A stretch of 35,480 nt of DNA from assembly GCA_027292975.1 (NCBI GenBank), contig JAPUGG010000188.1:1-35480 (forward strand), given 5' to 3'. The notes beneath the pieces are model-generated. The model was given only the letters and a program-made list of their open reading frames with translations. It was not told the origin of the DNA and did not search any database. The stretch is from Alphaproteobacteria bacterium. GTDB lineage: Bacteria; Pseudomonadota; Alphaproteobacteria; SMXQ01. Shown piece by piece: positions 10,815 through 19,540 of the stretch. How positions within the stretch are numbered: position 1 is the stretch's first letter; each line of letters begins with the position of its first letter. The position numbers and the translations under genes are program-made.

Positions 10815-11261
10815 TTAAATCCGGGGGCGCATGGTGAAGGAGGCCTCGATCAAGACATCCTTGACCACATCCCCACCGATGATCTTCCTGGCCAGTCGCC
10901 TAAGCCTTATCTTGACGGTTTTTGCAATATACGCTCGGCCGTTGCCATGGCGCACGGCGATAACCCCGTAGAGGTCCCGCAAGAATGCGTCCTGCAGCTT
11001 GAGCCGTGCCGCCATGACCTTCTCCTTGTTGGCCTGGCCAAAGGTTTCGATGCTGATGATCAAATTGACCTGATTGACCACCCGGCCGTCGCGGATGACG
11101 GGGATGTAGAAGGGCTGCAATTTGAAGAATTGCGGGATATTCCCGAGAAAACGGTCGATGGTGGCGCTGCCAGATCCCGCCTTGTGACCGGCGGCCCATG
11201 CCGTCGGCGTGGCAAGCCACAGGGCAAAACAGGCTATGGCGATCCTAGCCAAGGGTTTCAT
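10815..11261 (-). CDS. Secreted/periplasmic protein, possibly FliL-like
   Basis: 148 aa with signal peptide MKPLARIAIACFALWLATPTAWAA, then FFKLQPFYIPVIRDGRVVNQVNLIISIETFGQANKEKV...RDLYGVI, resembling the FliL pattern; assignment tentative. Confidence 0.5.
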   Translation of the reverse strand: MKPLARIAIACFALWLATPTAWAAGHKAGSGSATIDRFLGNIPQFFKLQPFYIPVIRDGRVVNQVNLIISIETFGQANKEKVMAARLKLQDAFLRDLYGVIAVRHGNGRAYIAKTVKIRLRRLARKIIGGDVVKDVLIEASFTMRPRI

Positions 11262-11332
11262 GGCCGTCTCCCGGGTGTTCGGAACCGCCTCACCTTGACA
11301 TTGCTTTCTAAATTATTGGTAAAACGACGAAT

Positions 11333-12331
11333 TCACCCTCGGCGAAAATGCCGATAGCCGCCATTCTCGAGCTTCAACCCCAATCCGTCCCCATCATCCA
11401 CTTCAAGCCCGCCGCCATCGGTTATGGAGCCGATGCGGGTGACATCGACGGCGAGATCGCTAGCGATGGCGCGTAGCGCCGCGTCGTTTTCCGGAGGCGC
11501 GGTGAATAACAGCTCGTAATCATCACCGCCCGTGAGGAGATCCGCCAGTTTGCCTTGATCGAGACGCAGCGCCGCTTGCGCCGCGTTGGACAACGGCACC
11601 GCCTGGGCGACCAGGCGCGCACCGACGCCGGAGCAGGTACAGATATGGCCGAGATCCGCGATCAGGCCGTCGGAAACGTCGATCGCCGCATGGGCATGGC
11701 CCAGCAATCGAACCCCGAACTCAAGCCGTGGCCGAGGCCGGCGGTAACGCTCAACCAGGTAGTTTTCCTGGGCCTGGTCGAGCCCCTTGAGTGCGCCCTT
11801 TGCGATGCCCAGCCCAAGCGCCCCGTCGCCGATGGTGCCGGTGACATAGATCGCGTCTCCCGTCAATGCGCCGCCGCGGGTCAGCACCTGGCCGGCCGGC
11901 ACCGCGCCGAGCGCGGTCAAGGACAGTGTCAGGGGCCCGTCGCTCCCAACCGTATCGCCGCCGATCAGCGGCGCATGGAATTCTTCGCTATCGGCTTTGA
12001 GACCGGCGGCGAACCGCTCCATCCAATCGCCGGTCACGTCGCGCGGCAGGACCAAAGCGAGCAGCAGCCCAAGCGGTCGCGCGCCCATGGCGGCAAGGTC
12101 GGAAAGGTTGACCCGGATGATCTTTCGGGCGATGTCGCCGGGCGGGTCGTCGCCAAGAAAGTGGATCCCGGCGACCATGGTGTCGACCGCCGCAACCACG
12201 CGCTGGCCGGCCGGCACATCGAGAATGGCGGCATCGTCGGTGAGCCCAAGGGCACCGGGCGCGCCGGCGGCCAGCGGCGCCAAGTACTTGGCGATCAGAT
12301 CGAATTCGTCACCGATGCCATTGGCCGCCAC
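11333..12331 (-). CDS. thiL: Thiamine-monophosphate kinase
   Basis: GTG start at 12331 (MAANGIGDEFDLIAKYLAPLA) gives 332 aa; GLTDDAAIL, VNLSDLAAMGARPLGLLLAL, IDVSDGLIADLGHI, TGGDDYELLFT. Confidence 0.93.
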   Translation of the reverse strand: MAANGIGDEFDLIAKYLAPLAAGAPGALGLTDDAAILDVPAGQRVVAAVDTMVAGIHFLGDDPPGDIARKIIRVNLSDLAAMGARPLGLLLALVLPRDVTGDWMERFAAGLKADSEEFHAPLIGGDTVGSDGPLTLSLTALGAVPAGQVLTRGGALTGDAIYVTGTIGDGALGLGIAKGALKGLDQAQENYLVERYRRPRPRLEFGVRLLGHAHAAIDVSDGLIADLGHICTCSGVGARLVAQAVPLSNAAQAALRLDQGKLADLLTGGDDYELLFTAPPENDAALRAIASDLAVDVTRIGSITDGGGLEVDDGDGLGLKLENGGYRHFRRG

Positions 12332-12345
12332 CGCCGCCTCCCCGG

Positions 12346-12888
12346 TCAGGCCCCGCCCCGCGGCACGGGCCCGGCCTCCGACCTGCCGGCAACGGAATCC
12401 AGGACGCCGTTGATCAGACCGGGCTCGGCGCCGTCGAAAAACGCGTTGGCGACGCCCACGTATTCGTTGATGGACACCTTGGGCGGAATATCGTCGCGCA
12501 AGGTCAATTCGAAGACCCCGGCCTCGAGGATGAGGCGCACGAGAATTTCGAGCCGCGCGACGGTCCAATCGATGGTCAGCGCGGCGCCGATGATCTCGTC
12601 AAGCCTGTGACGATGCGCGACCACGCCGCCGACGATGGCCGCAAACAAATCCGGGTCAGGCGCCGGCAGGGCCGCGCTTGGGCCATCTTCGCCATCGCCT
12701 TGCGGAGCCTCGCCCGCCAAGAACTGGGCGATGGCCTGATCCACCCCGACGCCGGCGATCTCGATTTGATAGAGCGCTTGGACAGCGGTGAGCCTGGCGG
12801 CGGCGCGGCGCCCCACCGCGGCGGCCGATGCCGCCTTGACGTTCGGCGCACGATCCCCGGCGGCCATCGCCCTATCCGCTGAATTCAC
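12346..12888 (-). CDS. nusB: Transcription antitermination factor NusB
   Basis: RRAAARLTAVQALYQIEIAG...ILRLILEAGVFELTLRDDIPPKVSINEYVGVANAFFDGAEPGLINGVLD; ribH-nusB-thiL order. Confidence 0.95.
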   Translation of the reverse strand: MNSADRAMAAGDRAPNVKAASAAAVGRRAAARLTAVQALYQIEIAGVGVDQAIAQFLAGEAPQGDGEDGPSAALPAPDPDLFAAIVGGVVAHRHRLDEIIGAALTIDWTVARLEILVRLILEAGVFELTLRDDIPPKVSINEYVGVANAFFDGAEPGLINGVLDSVAGRSEAGPVPRGGA

Positions 12889-13321
12889 GGGCCAGGCCGA
12901 TCATGGCGAGGCAGGCACGGGCGGCGGTGCGGCCCTTGTCGCCCTTATCCACGGCGCCCCGTTCCATGGCCTGGTCCCTGTTTTCGACGGTCAAGATCCC
13001 GTAGCCGATGGCGAGCTTGTGCTCGAGGACAAGCTCTTGGAGGCCACGGGCCGATTCGCCGCAGATATAGTCGTAATGGGTGGTCTCGCCGCGGATGACG
13101 CAACCGAGCGCCACGTAGCCGTCGAAACGGGCCGCCCGGTCACGCCTTGCATCCATGGCCAGCCGGATCGCGCCGGGAATTTCGAAAGCGCCGGGAACAG
13201 CGAATCGTTCATAGGTGGCCCCGGCCTCCTCCAAGGCCGCCGCCGCACCCCTGACCAGTTCATCGGCAATGTCCTCGTAGAACCGCGCCTCGACAATCAT
13301 GATATGCGGATGGTCACTCAT
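12872..13321 (-). CDS. ribH: 6,7-dimethyl-8-ribityllumazine synthase
   Basis: IMIVEARFYEDIADELVRGA...VPGAFEIPGAI...GYVALGCVIRGETTHYDYICGES...IGYGILTVENRDQA. Confidence 0.96.
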   Translation of the reverse strand: MSDHPHIMIVEARFYEDIADELVRGAAAALEEAGATYERFAVPGAFEIPGAIRLAMDARRDRAARFDGYVALGCVIRGETTHYDYICGESARGLQELVLEHKLAIGYGILTVENRDQAMERGAVDKGDKGRTAARACLAMIGLAREFSG

Positions 13322-13420
13322 TTCCGATCGTTCTCACCCTAGAGCGCTGCCCGGGAAAATGGACTGCGATACCCGCCGCCGCCCCGGACACGGCCTCTAT
13401 GCCTGGAACATACAACCGAA

Positions 13421-14026
13421 TCAGGCCAAGGCAAGACGGTTCAGGTAGCGGGCGATAATGTCCGCCTCGAAATTGACATCGGCGCCTTCCACACACGCAC
13501 CGAGGGTGGTGTTTTCCAGGGTATGGGGGATGAGGTTGACCGAAAAGGTATCGTCTTCGACATGGTTTACCGTCAGGGCAACCCCATCGAGCGCCACGGA
13601 ACCCTTTTCGGCAACCAACTTTGACAATCCCGGGGGCGCCTGGAAGGTGAACCGCACGCTGCCATCGCGCCCTCCCACCGGCACGCACGCACCCACGGTG
13701 GCGATGCCGTCGACGTGGCCGCTCACCATGTGACCGCCCAGTTCGTCTCCCAGCCGCATGGCGCGCTCCAGATTAACGCGATGCCCCGCTGTCCAGAATC
13801 CCAGAGTGGTCCGCGCCAGGGTCTCCGCCGAGACATCGACGGCGAACCAGCCCTTGGAGCCGTCCCGGCCCTTGGCCACCACCGTCAAACAAGGACCCGA
13901 GCAAGCGATGGAAGCCCCTATGTCGATATCGGCCACATCGAGATCGGTTTCGATCTCCATGCGGGTATCGGTCCCCGGCTCGATCTTACGGACCGTCCCG
14001 ATATCGCTGATGATCCCGGTGAACAT
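13421..14026 (-). CDS. ribE: Riboflavin synthase (alpha chain)
   Basis: ATG at 14026: MFTGIISDIGTVRKIE...IACSGPCLTVV...FAVDVSAETLARTTLG...VNLERAMRLGDELGGHMVSGHVDG; two lumazine-binding repeats. Confidence 0.96.
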   Translation of the reverse strand: MFTGIISDIGTVRKIEPGTDTRMEIETDLDVADIDIGASIACSGPCLTVVAKGRDGSKGWFAVDVSAETLARTTLGFWTAGHRVNLERAMRLGDELGGHMVSGHVDGIATVGACVPVGGRDGSVRFTFQAPPGLSKLVAEKGSVALDGVALTVNHVEDDTFSVNLIPHTLENTTLGACVEGADVNFEADIIARYLNRLALA

Positions 14027-14039
14027 GGTGGTACCTTCC

Positions 14040-15176
14040 TTAACCTTGGGCCCCGCCGCCGCCTTCGCGCTCGTAGATTTCAAGGCAATCACGCCCGGCG
14101 GAAAAACTGTGGCGCCGTTCGAATGCGGCCATCTGACCGAGCCCATCGACGCCGAAAGCCTCGGCCACCGGCACCCCGTCGCCGCCGATAATGCCGGGTG
14201 CCCGGAACCAAGCGATACGGTCCACGGCATCGGCCCTGAGCAGCGCCGCCGCCACCCGTCCGCCGCCTTCGGCGAGCACCCTGGTCACGCCCCGTTGGGC
14301 AAGGACGCCGAGGACGGTGCCGGCATCGGGACGGCCGTCATGGTCGGAATCCACCTCGATCACCTCGACGCCGCTCTCGAGGAATGCCGCCTTGCGGTCG
14401 TCTTCGGCCCCCGCCAAGGTCATGATCCAGGTCGGGTGATCGTGTGCCGTGACCACAACCTTGGAGGTGAGCGGCGTCGTTAACCTGGAGTCCAGCACCA
14501 CCCTGAGCGGCGAGAACATCCCCATCCCTTGAAGCCGGCAGGTCAATTCCGGGTCGTCGGTCCGCACCGTCGTGGCCCCGGTCAGCACCGCGTCGTGGCA
14601 CGCCCTCAAACCATGACCCCATGACCGCGCGACCTCTCCGGTGATCCACCGGCTTTCGCCGGTATGGGTGGCGATGCGGCCGTCCAGCGTCGTCGCGCAT
14701 TTCAACGTCACCAAAGGGCGCCCCTCGATCACCCGTTTCATGAACCCGGCGTTGAGCCGCTCGGCGTCACGGCGCCCGACCCCGACCACGACCTCGATCC
14801 CCGCTTTCTCCAACCGTGCGATCCCGGCGCCCGATACCCTTGGATCGGGGTCCTCGGTAGCAATCACGGCACGCGCGATCCCGGCCTCGATCAAGGCGTC
14901 GGCACAGGGCGGCGTTTCACCGTGATGGGCGCAGGGCTCGAAGCTCACGTAAGCGGACCCATTGCGGGCCGCGTCCCCGGCGCGGCGCAGCGCCTCGGTC
15001 TCCCCGTGGGGGCGACCACCGGGCTGGGTCCAGCCGCGCCCCGCCACCGCGCCGTCGCTGTCCAGCACGACACAGCCCACCGCGGGGTTAGGCCAAACCC
15101 GGCCCAAGCCCCGGCGCGCCAGCGCCAGCGCGGTCATCATGTGGCGGATATCGGTTCCTTCAGTTTTCGTCGACAC
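14040..15176 (-). CDS. ribD: Bifunctional diaminohydroxyphosphoribosylaminopyrimidine deaminase / 5-amino-6-(5-phosphoribosylamino)uracil reductase
   Basis: [66 protein letters not shown]; reductase domain follows. Confidence 0.96.
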   Translation of the reverse strand: MSTKTEGTDIRHMMTALALARRGLGRVWPNPAVGCVVLDSDGAVAGRGWTQPGGRPHGETEALRRAGDAARNGSAYVSFEPCAHHGETPPCADALIEAGIARAVIATEDPDPRVSGAGIARLEKAGIEVVVGVGRRDAERLNAGFMKRVIEGRPLVTLKCATTLDGRIATHTGESRWITGEVARSWGHGLRACHDAVLTGATTVRTDDPELTCRLQGMGMFSPLRVVLDSRLTTPLTSKVVVTAHDHPTWIMTLAGAEDDRKAAFLESGVEVIEVDSDHDGRPDAGTVLGVLAQRGVTRVLAEGGGRVAAALLRADAVDRIAWFRAPGIIGGDGVPVAEAFGVDGLGQMAAFERRHSFSAGRDCLEIYEREGGGGAQG

Positions 15177-15618
15177 TCAATTGGCCCACGAATTCCTCGA
15201 AGTCCTTGGCCTCGCGGAAGTTGCGATAGACCGAAGCGAACCGGACGTAAGCGACCTGGTCGATACCGGCCAGCGCCTCCATCACCAACTCGCCGATATG
15301 GCTGGATGGGATTTCGCTTTCCCCCATGGTCTCGAGGCGGCGCTGGATGGAAGTGACGATCCGCTCCACCTGCTCCTCGTCCACCGGCCGCTTGCGCACG
15401 GCGATACGGATCGAACGGACCAGCTTGTCACGCTCGAACAGCTGCTTCTTGCCATCGCTTTTCAACACCATCAGGTCTCGAATCTGGACCCTCTCGAAGG
15501 TGGTCCAGCGCGACCCGCATTCGGCGCAGTAACGGCGGCGGCGGATGGCCGCGGCCTCTTCGGTGGGACGCGAATCCTTGACTTGGGAATCGTTATGACC
15601 GCAGAAAGGACAACGCAT
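15160..15618 (-). CDS. nrdR: Transcriptional repressor NrdR
   Basis: [56 protein letters not shown]; zinc ribbon plus ATP-cone. Confidence 0.97.
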   Translation of the reverse strand: MRCPFCGHNDSQVKDSRPTEEAAAIRRRRYCAECGSRWTTFERVQIRDLMVLKSDGKKQLFERDKLVRSIRIAVRKRPVDEEQVERIVTSIQRRLETMGESEIPSSHIGELVMEALAGIDQVAYVRFASVYRNFREAKDFEEFVGQLSVDEN

Positions 15619-15645
15619 TGCACCCGGGCCTCCTCGCCCTTCCGT

Positions 15646-16965
15646 TTATTTCAGGTTCGGGTAGACCGGAAAGCGCCGGCAGAGCGCACCGACCTTCTCG
15701 CGCACTTCGGTTTCGGCGGCGGAATTGTCCCCGGAGTCGGCCTTCAACCCGTTGAGCACCTCGCCGATCCAGGCACCCACCATGGCCCATTCGGCGGGAC
15801 CGAAACCCTGGGTCGTGGCCGCCGGCGTGCCCAAGCGGATGCCCGAGGTCACGAACGGTTTTTGCGGATCGAAGGGCACGGCGTTCTTGTTGCAGGTGAT
15901 TCCCGCCCGCTCGAGGCTCTCTTCCGCCGCCTTGCCGGTGAGGCCCAAAGGCCTCAGGTCCACCAGCACCAAGTGGGTATCGGTGCCGCCCGAGACGATA
16001 TCGACGCCCTCCTGCTGCAGGACATCGGCCAGAATGCGCGCATTGTCCTTGACGGCGGCGGCATAGGCCTTGAATTCGGGCGTCAGCGCCTCGCCCAAGG
16101 ACACCGCCTTGGCGGCGATCACATGCATCAGCGGCCCGCCCTGGGTTCCCGGGAAGACCGAAGACTTGATCTTCTTGCCGATGTCTTGGTCATTGGCGAG
16201 GATCATGCCGCCCCGGGGCCCGCGCAGGGTCTTGTGGGTGGTGGTGGTAACGACGTCCGCGTGATCTAGCGGATTGGGATGGACGCCGCCGGCGACCAGC
16301 CCGGCGAAATGGGCCATGTCCACCATCAGGACGGCGCCCACGGCATCGGCGATTTCACGGAAGCGCGCGAAGTCGATGATCCGCGGATAGGCCGACCCGC
16401 CGGCCAGGATGATCTTCGGTTTGTGTTGCCGGGCAAGGCTTTCGACCTCGTCGAAATCGATCAGCGCGTCCTGTTTGCGGACCCCGTATTGGACCGCGTT
16501 GAACCATTTTCCCGACTGACTGGGCGTGGCCCCGTGGCTCAAGTGCCCGCCGGCGGCGAGCGACATGCCCATAAAAGTGTCGCCCGGTTTCATCAGGGCG
16601 AAGAAAACCTGCTGGTTGGCCTGGGTTCCCGAATGGGGCTGCACATTGGCGTAAGCGCAACCGAACAGCGCCTGGGCCCGATCGATGGCCAGTTGCTCGG
16701 CGATATCGACGAATTCGCATCCGCCGTAGTACCGCCGCCCGGGATAGCCTTCGGCGTATTTGTTGGTCAGCACCGAGCCCTGGGCTTCCAGCACCGCCCG
16801 GGAGACGAAGTTCTCCGAAGCGATCAATTCGATCTGGTCCTGCTGGCGCTTGAGTTCGCCGTGAACCGCGGCGAACACTTGCGGATCCCGGGTCCGCAAA
16901 TCCTCGCCGAAAAAGGCCTCTTGAGAGCCGGCCTCCGTGCTGTTTAATACGGACGATATGGTCAT
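15646..16965 (-). CDS. glyA: Serine hydroxymethyltransferase
   Basis: ATG at 16965; [60 protein letters not shown] (PLP lysine). Confidence 0.97.
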   Translation of the reverse strand: MTISSVLNSTEAGSQEAFFGEDLRTRDPQVFAAVHGELKRQQDQIELIASENFVSRAVLEAQGSVLTNKYAEGYPGRRYYGGCEFVDIAEQLAIDRAQALFGCAYANVQPHSGTQANQQVFFALMKPGDTFMGMSLAAGGHLSHGATPSQSGKWFNAVQYGVRKQDALIDFDEVESLARQHKPKIILAGGSAYPRIIDFARFREIADAVGAVLMVDMAHFAGLVAGGVHPNPLDHADVVTTTTHKTLRGPRGGMILANDQDIGKKIKSSVFPGTQGGPLMHVIAAKAVSLGEALTPEFKAYAAAVKDNARILADVLQQEGVDIVSGGTDTHLVLVDLRPLGLTGKAAEESLERAGITCNKNAVPFDPQKPFVTSGIRLGTPAATTQGFGPAEWAMVGAWIGEVLNGLKADSGDNSAAETEVREKVGALCRRFPVYPNLK

Positions 16966-17005
16966 AAATCCCTCACGCTTCGGGGCCCATCGGGCGGCCC
17001 GTCTG

Positions 17006-17440
17006 TCAAGACATCTTGGCGACCCGCCGGGCGTGGCGCCCACCTTGGAATTCGGTATCAAGAAACGCGGCCAGGCAGTCCTTCGCCACCTTCATACCGA
17101 TGAACCTCCCTGCCATCACCAGGACATTGGCGTCGTTGTGCTGGCGGGCAAGCCGAGCGGCCAGGTGGTCATGGACCAGGGCCGCACGAATCTCACGATG
17201 ACGGTTGGCGGCGATGCTCATGCCGATCCCCGATCCGCATAGCAACACACCCCGGTCCGCACGGCCCTCGCGGATCGCCGTGGCGAGCGCGTCGGCGAAA
17301 TCCGGATAATCCACCGAATCCGGCCCGTCGGTCCCAAGATCGAGGACGGAAAACCCACGGCGTTGCAAATCTCCCGTGAGGGCAACCTTGAGTTCGACCG
17401 CACCGTGATCGGAGGCAATGGCAATGGTTTCTGAGGGCAC
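17006..17440 (-). CDS. rpiB: Ribose-5-phosphate isomerase B
   Basis: [16 protein letters not shown]...[14 protein letters not shown]...[26 protein letters not shown]. Confidence 0.95.
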   Translation of the reverse strand: MPSETIAIASDHGAVELKVALTGDLQRRGFSVLDLGTDGPDSVDYPDFADALATAIREGRADRGVLLCGSGIGMSIAANRHREIRAALVHDHLAARLARQHNDANVLVMAGRFIGMKVAKDCLAAFLDTEFQGGRHARRVAKMS

Positions 17441-17578
17441 GGCCCTTCCCTTCGGACAGCCCGCCGCGGATCAATCGGCGGCGCGAAACTCGGCCGATCT
17501 CATTACCATATGTCGGGGGCGCACGCCACCCCGCCACAAGGACTACCGAAAATAAGGGCGATGCCCCGAGACGGCCGC

Positions 17579-18703
17579 TCAGAACGTGACGTAATCGTAG
17601 GTGCCGTCCTTCCATTCATAGAAGACGTAGCCCGGCGCCGTCACGTCGCCCTTGGCGTCGAAGCCGATAGTGCCGAGCACGGTGTCGAACTTGGAACCGT
17701 GGAGTTGCTCACGCAATTTGGCGGCATCGGTCCCGCCGGCGCGCTCCGCCGCTTGGGCGAATACCTGGATGGCGGCATAGGTATAAAGCGTATAGCCCTC
17801 GGCCGAAAATCCCTGCGCCTTGAATTTGGCCACCAGGGGCGCGACCTTGGGGTTCTTGCGGGGATCCGGGCTGAAGGTCATCAGCGTCCCCTCCCCCAGC
17901 TTGCCGGTGATGTTCCAGAATTCCTGGGTCACCAGGGCATCGCCGGACACCAGGCGCGTGGTAAGCCCCTGTTCGCGCATCTGGCGCACGATCAAGCCGG
18001 CCTCGGCGTGATAGCCGCCATAGAAGAGAATGTCGATGCGGTTCTTCTTGAGCCTCGTGACGATCGCCGAATAGTCCTTTTCCTTGGGCGTCACGGTCCC
18101 GGTCATGGCCAGGGAGACGCCCCGCTTCTTCAGCTGTTTCATGGTCTCTTCGGCCAAACCCTGGGAATAGGCCTGTTTGTCATGCACCACGGCGATCCGC
18201 TTGCCCTTGAACTTGTCGGCAATGAAGTCACCGGCGACTTGGCCCTGCTGGTCATCGCGGCCGCAGACCCGGAACACGTTGGACATGCCGCGCTCGGTCA
18301 ACTTCGGATTGGTCGAGCCCGGCGAGATCATGAGAATGTTTTCCGTCTGGTAGACCTGGCTGGCGGGGATGGAGGAGCCCGAGCAGAAATGCCCGGCCAT
18401 GAATTTCACGCCCTTGTTGACCATCTGGTTGGCGACCGCCACGGCCTGCTTGGGGTCGCATTGGTCGTCGCCGATCTCGAGCTTCAGTTTCTTGCCCAGC
18501 ACCCCACCCGCGGCGTTGATGTCCTTGACCGCCTGTTCGGCGCCGCGGCGCATCTGTTCCCCGAACGTCGCGTACTGTCCCGTCATGGGTCCCGCCGTGG
18601 CGATGACGATGAAGTTGGATTCGCTGGTTTTGGAATCGCAGCCCGTGAGGGCGAGCCCAATCGCCATCAAGGCGGAAAGAATGGAGATATTTTTAGCGTG
18701 CAT
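17579..18703 (-). CDS. livK: Branched-chain amino-acid ABC transporter substrate-binding protein (LivK/LivJ type)
   Basis: 374 aa, lipobox LALTGC; IVIATAGPMTGQYATFGEQMRRGAEQAVKDINAAGGVLGKKLKLEIGDDQCDPKQAVAVANQMV...PASQVYQTENILMISPGSTNP. Confidence 0.92.
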   Translation of the reverse strand: MHAKNISILSALMAIGLALTGCDSKTSESNFIVIATAGPMTGQYATFGEQMRRGAEQAVKDINAAGGVLGKKLKLEIGDDQCDPKQAVAVANQMVNKGVKFMAGHFCSGSSIPASQVYQTENILMISPGSTNPKLTERGMSNVFRVCGRDDQQGQVAGDFIADKFKGKRIAVVHDKQAYSQGLAEETMKQLKKRGVSLAMTGTVTPKEKDYSAIVTRLKKNRIDILFYGGYHAEAGLIVRQMREQGLTTRLVSGDALVTQEFWNITGKLGEGTLMTFSPDPRKNPKVAPLVAKFKAQGFSAEGYTLYTYAAIQVFAQAAERAGGTDAAKLREQLHGSKFDTVLGTIGFDAKGDVTAPGYVFYEWKDGTYDYVTF

Positions 18704-18754
18704 GACATGTCCCCTGGCGCGACTCGTAATTCGTCCCGGTGAAAGAGAAATACA

Positions 18755-19022
18755 CTAGAGCATTATCCGGCCAAATTGAACCATTTGACCGGGATGATTT
18801 TACGTCGTGGCTAGGCGCGTGTCGCACGGCGATGCGGGGCATCGGCGAAGATTCGCAACGACGCCTTGGGGCAAAAGCACCCGGCCTGCGGTGGGGCTCA
18901 TCGGCTCCCAGGGTGCGTTGCGACCCTCGCCCGATACACCGCATCGCGCTTCGGTCCGCGTCTGCCCTGGGAACCGATGAGCACCCATCAAATTAATTCA
19001 ATTAGGCCGGATAGTGCTCTAG
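18755..19022. mobile_element. MITE-like non-autonomous element (~268 bp) with inverted CTAGAGCAYTATCCGGCC termini
   Basis: Left end ctagagcattatccggccaaattgaaccatttgacc (18755-) and right end ...tcaaattaattcaattaggccggatagtgctctag (-19022) are inverted copies; two further inverted-repeat pairs inside; no credible CDS. Confidence 0.65.
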
Positions 19023-19057
19023 AGCATTATCCGGCCTAATTGAACCATTCGACTGGA
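19019..19057 (+). repeat. Dispersed CTAGAGCAYTATCCGGCC repeat, copy D, abutting the MITE-like element
   Basis: ctagagcattatccggcctaattgaaccattcgactgga; forms a near-perfect palindrome with the MITE right end (18998-19043, one mismatched pair). Confidence 0.75.
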
Positions 19058-19064
19058 TGACGCA

Positions 19065-19159
19065 TCACCGTTCGCGCCAATTCAAAGGTCCTGCCTTCTC
19101 GAACAGCCACGGGTACTGGCCGACCATGCGTCGGACCTGGCGGATGCGCCACGCCAGCA
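19065..19159 (-). pseudogene. Duplicated 3' fragment of the DUF6867-like gene at 21301-21633
   Basis: 19067-19159 matches 21303-21395 with two substitutions; encodes ...LLAWRIRQVRRMVGQYPWLFEKAGPLNWRER-stop. Confidence 0.9.
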
Positions 19160-19540
19160 AAGGCCGGTTTGACCGGGTGATCGCGATTACAATGAGGCCG
19201 TCCGCTTGGGGCCGGGTCAGGCCGGCATCTCCACGACCGGGGGAATGCATTCACCGGCAACGGTCAGTACGACCGCGCTATAGGTGATTACGATGCGGTT
19301 ATTCGCCTTAGGCCCAACAACGCCTTGGAATTTTACCACCGGGCCCGGGCCAAATTTTATTCGGTTCATCTCGCTGGCGCCCTCTCCGACCTTATGATGG
19401 CGGCAGGGATTGGGCTGAAAGGCTATTATGCAGCGTTCCGACGTTTTCTCAGACAGCTTCTTCAGGGACTAAGCGAACAAGCCAAGCTTGGCGCGGGCGA
19501 ATTTACGGTCTGGAGAGGATTATCTGGCCGCCTCTTTTAG
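19160..19540 (+). pseudogene. Frameshifted fragment of a TPR-repeat protein gene
   Basis: KGRFDRVIA(frameshift)YNEAVRLGPGQA then DRGNAFTGNGQYDRAIGDYDAVIRLRPNNALEFYHRARAKFYSVHLAGALSDLMMAAG; TPR consensus, no proper N-terminus. Confidence 0.75.

Noticed and set aside
14962-16269. 435-aa plus-strand ORF over ribD/nrdR/glyA
   Set aside because: Antisense shadow spanning three well-recognised genes.
18693-18944. 83-aa minus ORF across the MITE-like element
   Set aside because: Translation is of repeat DNA (RRCESSPMPRIAVRHAPSHDVKSSRSNG); better explained as non-coding repeat.
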